Assembly (NCBI RefSeq): GCF_000002235.5
Contig: NW_022145599.1
Coordinates: 25,814,879-25,878,878 of the forward strand
Direction of reading: 5' to 3'
Source of the DNA: Strongylocentrotus purpuratus
Lineage: Eukaryota; Echinodermata; Echinoidea; Camarodonta; Strongylocentrotidae
DNA length: 64,000 nucleotides
Each line of letters begins with the position of its first letter. Position 1 is the first letter of the stretch. Under the pieces are notes generated by a model, which had not been told where the DNA came from, did no database searches, and saw only the letters and a list, made by a program, of their open reading frames with translations. This document shows positions 60,048 to 64,000 of the stretch, in pieces. The translations under genes and the position numbers were made by a program.

Positions 60048-61309
60048 GCCTGTAGCAATTCATTCTGTTTCGGTCCCGTAGAACAGAGAAGCGTTTATTG
60101 ATGTTAATTGGTTCCACTTCAAGATTCTACAAACGATAACAAGTGGTCTGTGACGGTTGTGATTTTGATTATATACCATTTTGATGATACATACATAAAA
60201 GCATATATTTTCATATAAGTCTACAGAACTGTTCTAAAGTGCTGACAAATGAATAACACATTTCTTTCTTTCGTTGTATTCTTTGTAAAATACAAACAAC
60301 CAAAATATGGCATTACATGAATTAACTTATCTCACTAAAGTCATTCAGCAGATTTAGCCGTACAACAGTGTACTTATAAATGGGTTAGAATTTGTCTACT
60401 TACAATCTCTGAAACGAATTTCCGAGATCCTTAAATGTCCCAGGGCTAAACTCCGTAATCGAGTTGTTCTTCAGGTTGCTATAGAAAAAAAAATGAAAGC
60501 TAAGTTAAAACTGGAACTCAAGTTAGCTATATTCATTATGTCTTCTAAAAATCATGGACAGTTATCATTAAATAGGGTTAAAATGGAAAAAATGTAATAG
60601 TATAATTATTATTTCATTAAATCCGAGAGACTACAGAATATTGAAATTATCATGATACGTAAGTTAAAGAAATAGCTGGGAAGAGAATGTTTATTAAAGG
60701 GGAAAATCCCATCGTAATAAAATGTGAATAAGAGCGTTCAACATCCTAGCAATACTCTATGAAAAGGACAACAAATATGAAAGGAAAGGAGCCTTTGATT
60801 CATATATTATCTCCTGTAACGTCTCTTTCTATAATGCATTATATGGAATGGATCTGAATTATTAAAAATGAGACTAGTATATTTCGCAATATCCTTTCTT
60901 TTATCTTTGACATTTTTAAATGAAGGAAGCATAACATGAGAGTTCTACTTCTTACATGGCAAAGAGATTGTTTACATCTTGAAAGCACCCGTCTTCGAAT
61001 CGGGTCACATAGTTGGACTCCAAAGTTCTGAAACAAAGCACAACTTTACAATAACAAAAAATATATAATACAAGTAGATTGAAAAATATGCTGTATACAT
61101 GTATGCCCACAATTATATTTGTTCGTAATTGCGCCAGGAGTTTTGACTGACATAGAGCATTACAAATCACTATCATTATTATATTCATAGATCCAGTGAT
61201 CTCAAGGCAGCAGACATCAATAAATCGTGCAGATAATCACTTGGCTTGAGAAATTCCACAGGAGTGGATGAAAGAGTGCCTACTAAATTCTAAGGTTGAT
61301 AGAAGCAAT

Positions 61310-62130
61310 GACAACAGCAACAATAATCATAATAATGTTGATAATATTGATAATAAATTTATGATAATAATGTTTATTATAAGAATAACAGTAATCATAA
61401 TAATAGTGATAATAATTATAATATTAATCTAAAGATACTGATGATGATGAGAATTATAATAATAGTAAAAAGAAGGCGAATAATAATAATAAGAGTGATA
61501 GTAGTGCTGATAATATGATAATGTTAATAACAACAATAATAATCAAATTGATAACGTCAACAACGCCAGAAAATGTAATAATGTTACTCACATCACTCCC
61601 AAGTAGTAAAGATTTCGAAACAAACCTTCCTGCAGAACTGTCAGACGATTGTTTGTAAGTTCACTGATAATCAGGTAAAAAAAATAAAACAAACGTGATC
61701 ATAATTACTTTCGAAAACTTAACTAAAAATATTAAGAATATATTCTAGGGAAAGAAATCTCACTGATATGAACCCCCCCCCCCCAAAAAAAAAAAAAAAA
61801 AAAAAAAAGTATACCTCCACTATGTATAGCCGAGATAAACCGTCGAATACTCCTGGTGACAAGTAGATTAATTCACATGATGTAAGATACCTGAAATTAG
61901 ATTTGAAACAACCGAACAATCAACAAACAAATAATTTATGATAATGGTGATGATGATAACGATAAAAATAATAATGACAATAACGATAAAAATAATGAAA
62001 ATAATAATAATAATAATGATGATGATGATGATGATGATAACGATTACAACAAAAATAATGATTATACTGATAATAATAATGATAATGATAATTATTATCA
62101 TTATAACAGTGATGATAACAATGTTGAATG
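61310..62130. repeat. Trinucleotide-rich tracts in unit C LRR introns
   Basis: (ATA)n, (GAT)n and (AAT)n tracts occur at 61310-61560 and 61930-62120. A C-run/A-run lies at 61771-61808. They correspond to tracts in unit A, with different lengths. Confidence 0.85.
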
Positions 62131-62416
62131 TTTATTGTAAAGTGGTTTACCAGTTACAACAACCAAATTGATTTAAAGCATTATTATTACCCATGTTACT
62201 CGACTTAACTATTATTCCGCGCATTATGAAGCAAATTCTCCAACCCCATGAAAGCATTCTAGCCAGTCGCCTTTAATTTGGCGCTCACATGCTCTACAAA
62301 TAATCAAACGACACCTCTAGGTTACCTTGAGATGATAATTTCACTCACAAATTGTTGATATTATGCAGTCCTTTATACGAACCCACTACTAAAGTCAGAT
62401 GAATGCCTTCATATTG

Positions 62417-63043
62417 CTACAAAAGACAGTGATATACAATGCAAAATGGTGATTCCCGTTTTACATAACTATATATTTCATATGACACGGCAACATCTAC
62501 CACTCTTGTTTTTAATCCATTTGAACGTGTTTAATCCTTTCATTTGATAAAAGATAGTTTCATATGTTTTTTTAAATAAAATATTAAATGCGTGAAGATT
62601 TACAAAAGAACACGGATATAATAATTGAATTTAGTTATCAAAAACTTAATAAACAAACATCTATCTAACATCTGACACAGTAACATCTATCGGTCTTGCT
62701 CTAACAAATATATAATGCGTGAAGATTTACAGGGACCGCAAAAGAACACGAATATAATACTTTAATTTAGTAATCCAAAACTCAATATACAAAAGTTAGA
62801 TAATATTTTTGTTTAAAGGCAACAAGGTAAAATACTCAGTTGTGAAAATATCGCAATTTATCAACTATAGTCGAAGTTAGAGTCTCAAGTGAGATGACAA
62901 TCAGATAATTTAACTATATAGAAGTAGTTTAAGACCTCATATTGCTTGAACGTGTTGTGCACGTTGATGTGTTAAATGGAGTGGGTGTGGGTTAGGTTGG
63001 ATGAGTGTATGCGAGTGTGTATACGGGGAAAGATGGGTACGTG
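62417..63043. other. Unit C LRRNT-LRR1 intron with recombination junction
   Basis: From 62417 to about 62645 the sequence follows unit A; from about 62670 it follows unit B. The segment CACRGYAACATCTAYC...GCGTGAAGATTTACA is therefore present twice, once of each type. See findings. Confidence 0.75.
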
Positions 63044-64000
63044 TATGGCGTGCCATTTCACCAATAACCCCGATAAACACTGTTTATCAAAGAAAAACAA
63101 GATTTATCGAGCGAAACACAAGGTTTATCGAGCGATAAACATTGTTTATCATGAGAAACTCTGTATATCGACAAATAAACACAGTTTCTCTCGATAAACA
63201 CTGTAGATGTAGGATATTGATGAGGGAGTGACGTAAGATGGATACATGGATAACAGAGTGTTGTGTGTGTGAGACAGAGAGAGAGAGAGAGAGAGACAGA
63301 GAGACACACAGAGAGAGAACGAGAGAGAGAGAGAGAGAAATAGAGTGAGAAAGAGGGTGGCACCTCAATATCTTAATGAATTTACATCAGCTCGTACGTA
63401 ACCTTTGCTCAACAACTGACAAATATAAATTGATTATTCCCAAATCTGAACTCTCATCTATTAAGTATTCTATGAATTTTATGTTTCTCTTCACAAACTA
63501 TTGTACTTTTCGTTTTTAGCGCTCCTAAATCAGTGGTATTATCATTGTTATTAATTAGTAGTAGTAGTATTTGTATTAAAATTATCATTATTATCATTAC
63601 TCTTATTATTATCATCATTGTCATAATTATTATTATTATTATCATTATCATCATTATTATCATTTTTTGTAATTATAAATATTATCATCATCAGAGTGAG
63701 AGAGAGAGAGAGAGAGACAGAGAGAGGAAGAGATAGAGGAGTAGTATAAGAGAGATAGGAGATATAGAGGGTTACAAGATTGAGGAGATTGTAGAAGGTC
63801 TGTTGAGTGCGATAGAGAAAGCAAAGGAGAGAGAAATAAAGGAAGAAATTCAGAGAAAGATGAAGAGAGAGAGAGAGATCTGAATCGGATGTAGCGACAA
63901 GTTAGGCAATCTGAAGAGACGAGGCGATATATGGTACATTAGGGGGGAATCTATAATTTCCATCTCTATTTTTGCTGCTTTTCTCAAAACATATACTATA
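63044..64000. mobile_element. Left arm of GATAAACA foldback, then GA and ATT microsatellites
   Basis: This is the same element as 35615-37371 at the same intron position. About 160 bp of GATAAACA palindromes are visible, followed by diverged sequence, GA tracts (63275-63350, 63690-63890) and an ATT/ATC tract (63535-63690). The right arm is not reached. Confidence 0.55.

Larger units (their letters stand above)
57840..62416 (-). pseudogene. Receptor unit C: LRR region, broken and lacking 7TM exon
   Basis: Exons seen: LRR1 62349-62416, LRR2 61819-61890, LRR3 61592-61663, LRR4 60956-61027, LRR5 60404-60478, LRR6 60048-60126, LRR7 58552-58623, LRR8 57840-57917. Lesions: LRR1 lacks one base (68 nt), LRR2 has lost its GT donor, and LRR6 has a 4-nt insertion. 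LRR3, 4, 5, 7 and 8 are intact. The upstream CUB/LDLa exons would lie beyond 64000. No 7TM exon exists before the unit B signal exon. Pseudogene likely. Skipping of symmetric exons could keep frame but would give at most a secreted product. Confidence 0.85.

Overview
The window looks like an AT-rich metazoan nuclear genome full of introns and transposons. Small symmetric coding exons, CR1-like and L2-like LINE remnants, foldback MITEs and long microsatellites suggest a marine invertebrate. An echinoderm such as a sea urchin is my best guess, but no sequence here proves the species.

The backbone is a tandem array of one gene family, all on the minus strand: CUB + LDLa + leucine-rich-repeat + 7TM receptors, that is, LGR-type class A GPCRs resembling RXFP/GRL101. 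Four units are visible. Unit Z shows only its signal-peptide exon (1221-1275), and the rest lies left of the window. Unit A runs 15602-2228. Unit B (56845-28023) is complete: I reconstruct 15 exons in which every splice phase agrees, giving a predicted 824-residue receptor. Unit C begins right of the window and shows its LRR exons (62416-57840).

A and C carry the same deletion of the 7TM exon, and both have broken LRR exons. A has also lost its signal-peptide exon. B is the only unit able to encode a membrane receptor. C is a mosaic: A-like up to about 62650 and B-like beyond it, with an overlapping duplicated segment at the switch.

Inserted elements, from left to right: a 3.9-kb TIR transposon with eight copies of a 15-nt motif (7348-11213); a GC-rich TTAA-flanked foldback (13378-14148); a truncated LINE with a 9-bp TSD (16432-16932); a 5.2-kb Academ-like DNA transposon with inverted 170-bp subterminal arrays (19088-24263); a MITE with five copies of an AGCTAAATCC motif (30591-31281); an antisense first-exon fragment resembling the N-terminus of Crypton/KIAA1958 proteins, present in units A, B and C; a foldback built of GATAAACA palindromes around a long pyrimidine/purine tract and a 7SL-like segment (35615-37371); a 4.4-kb unit-B insertion (43457-47895); nested foldbacks (48581-50021); and a CR1-like LINE in intron 1 of B (53549-55547). 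The paralogous introns act as empty-site references, so several insertion boundaries and target duplications can be read directly.
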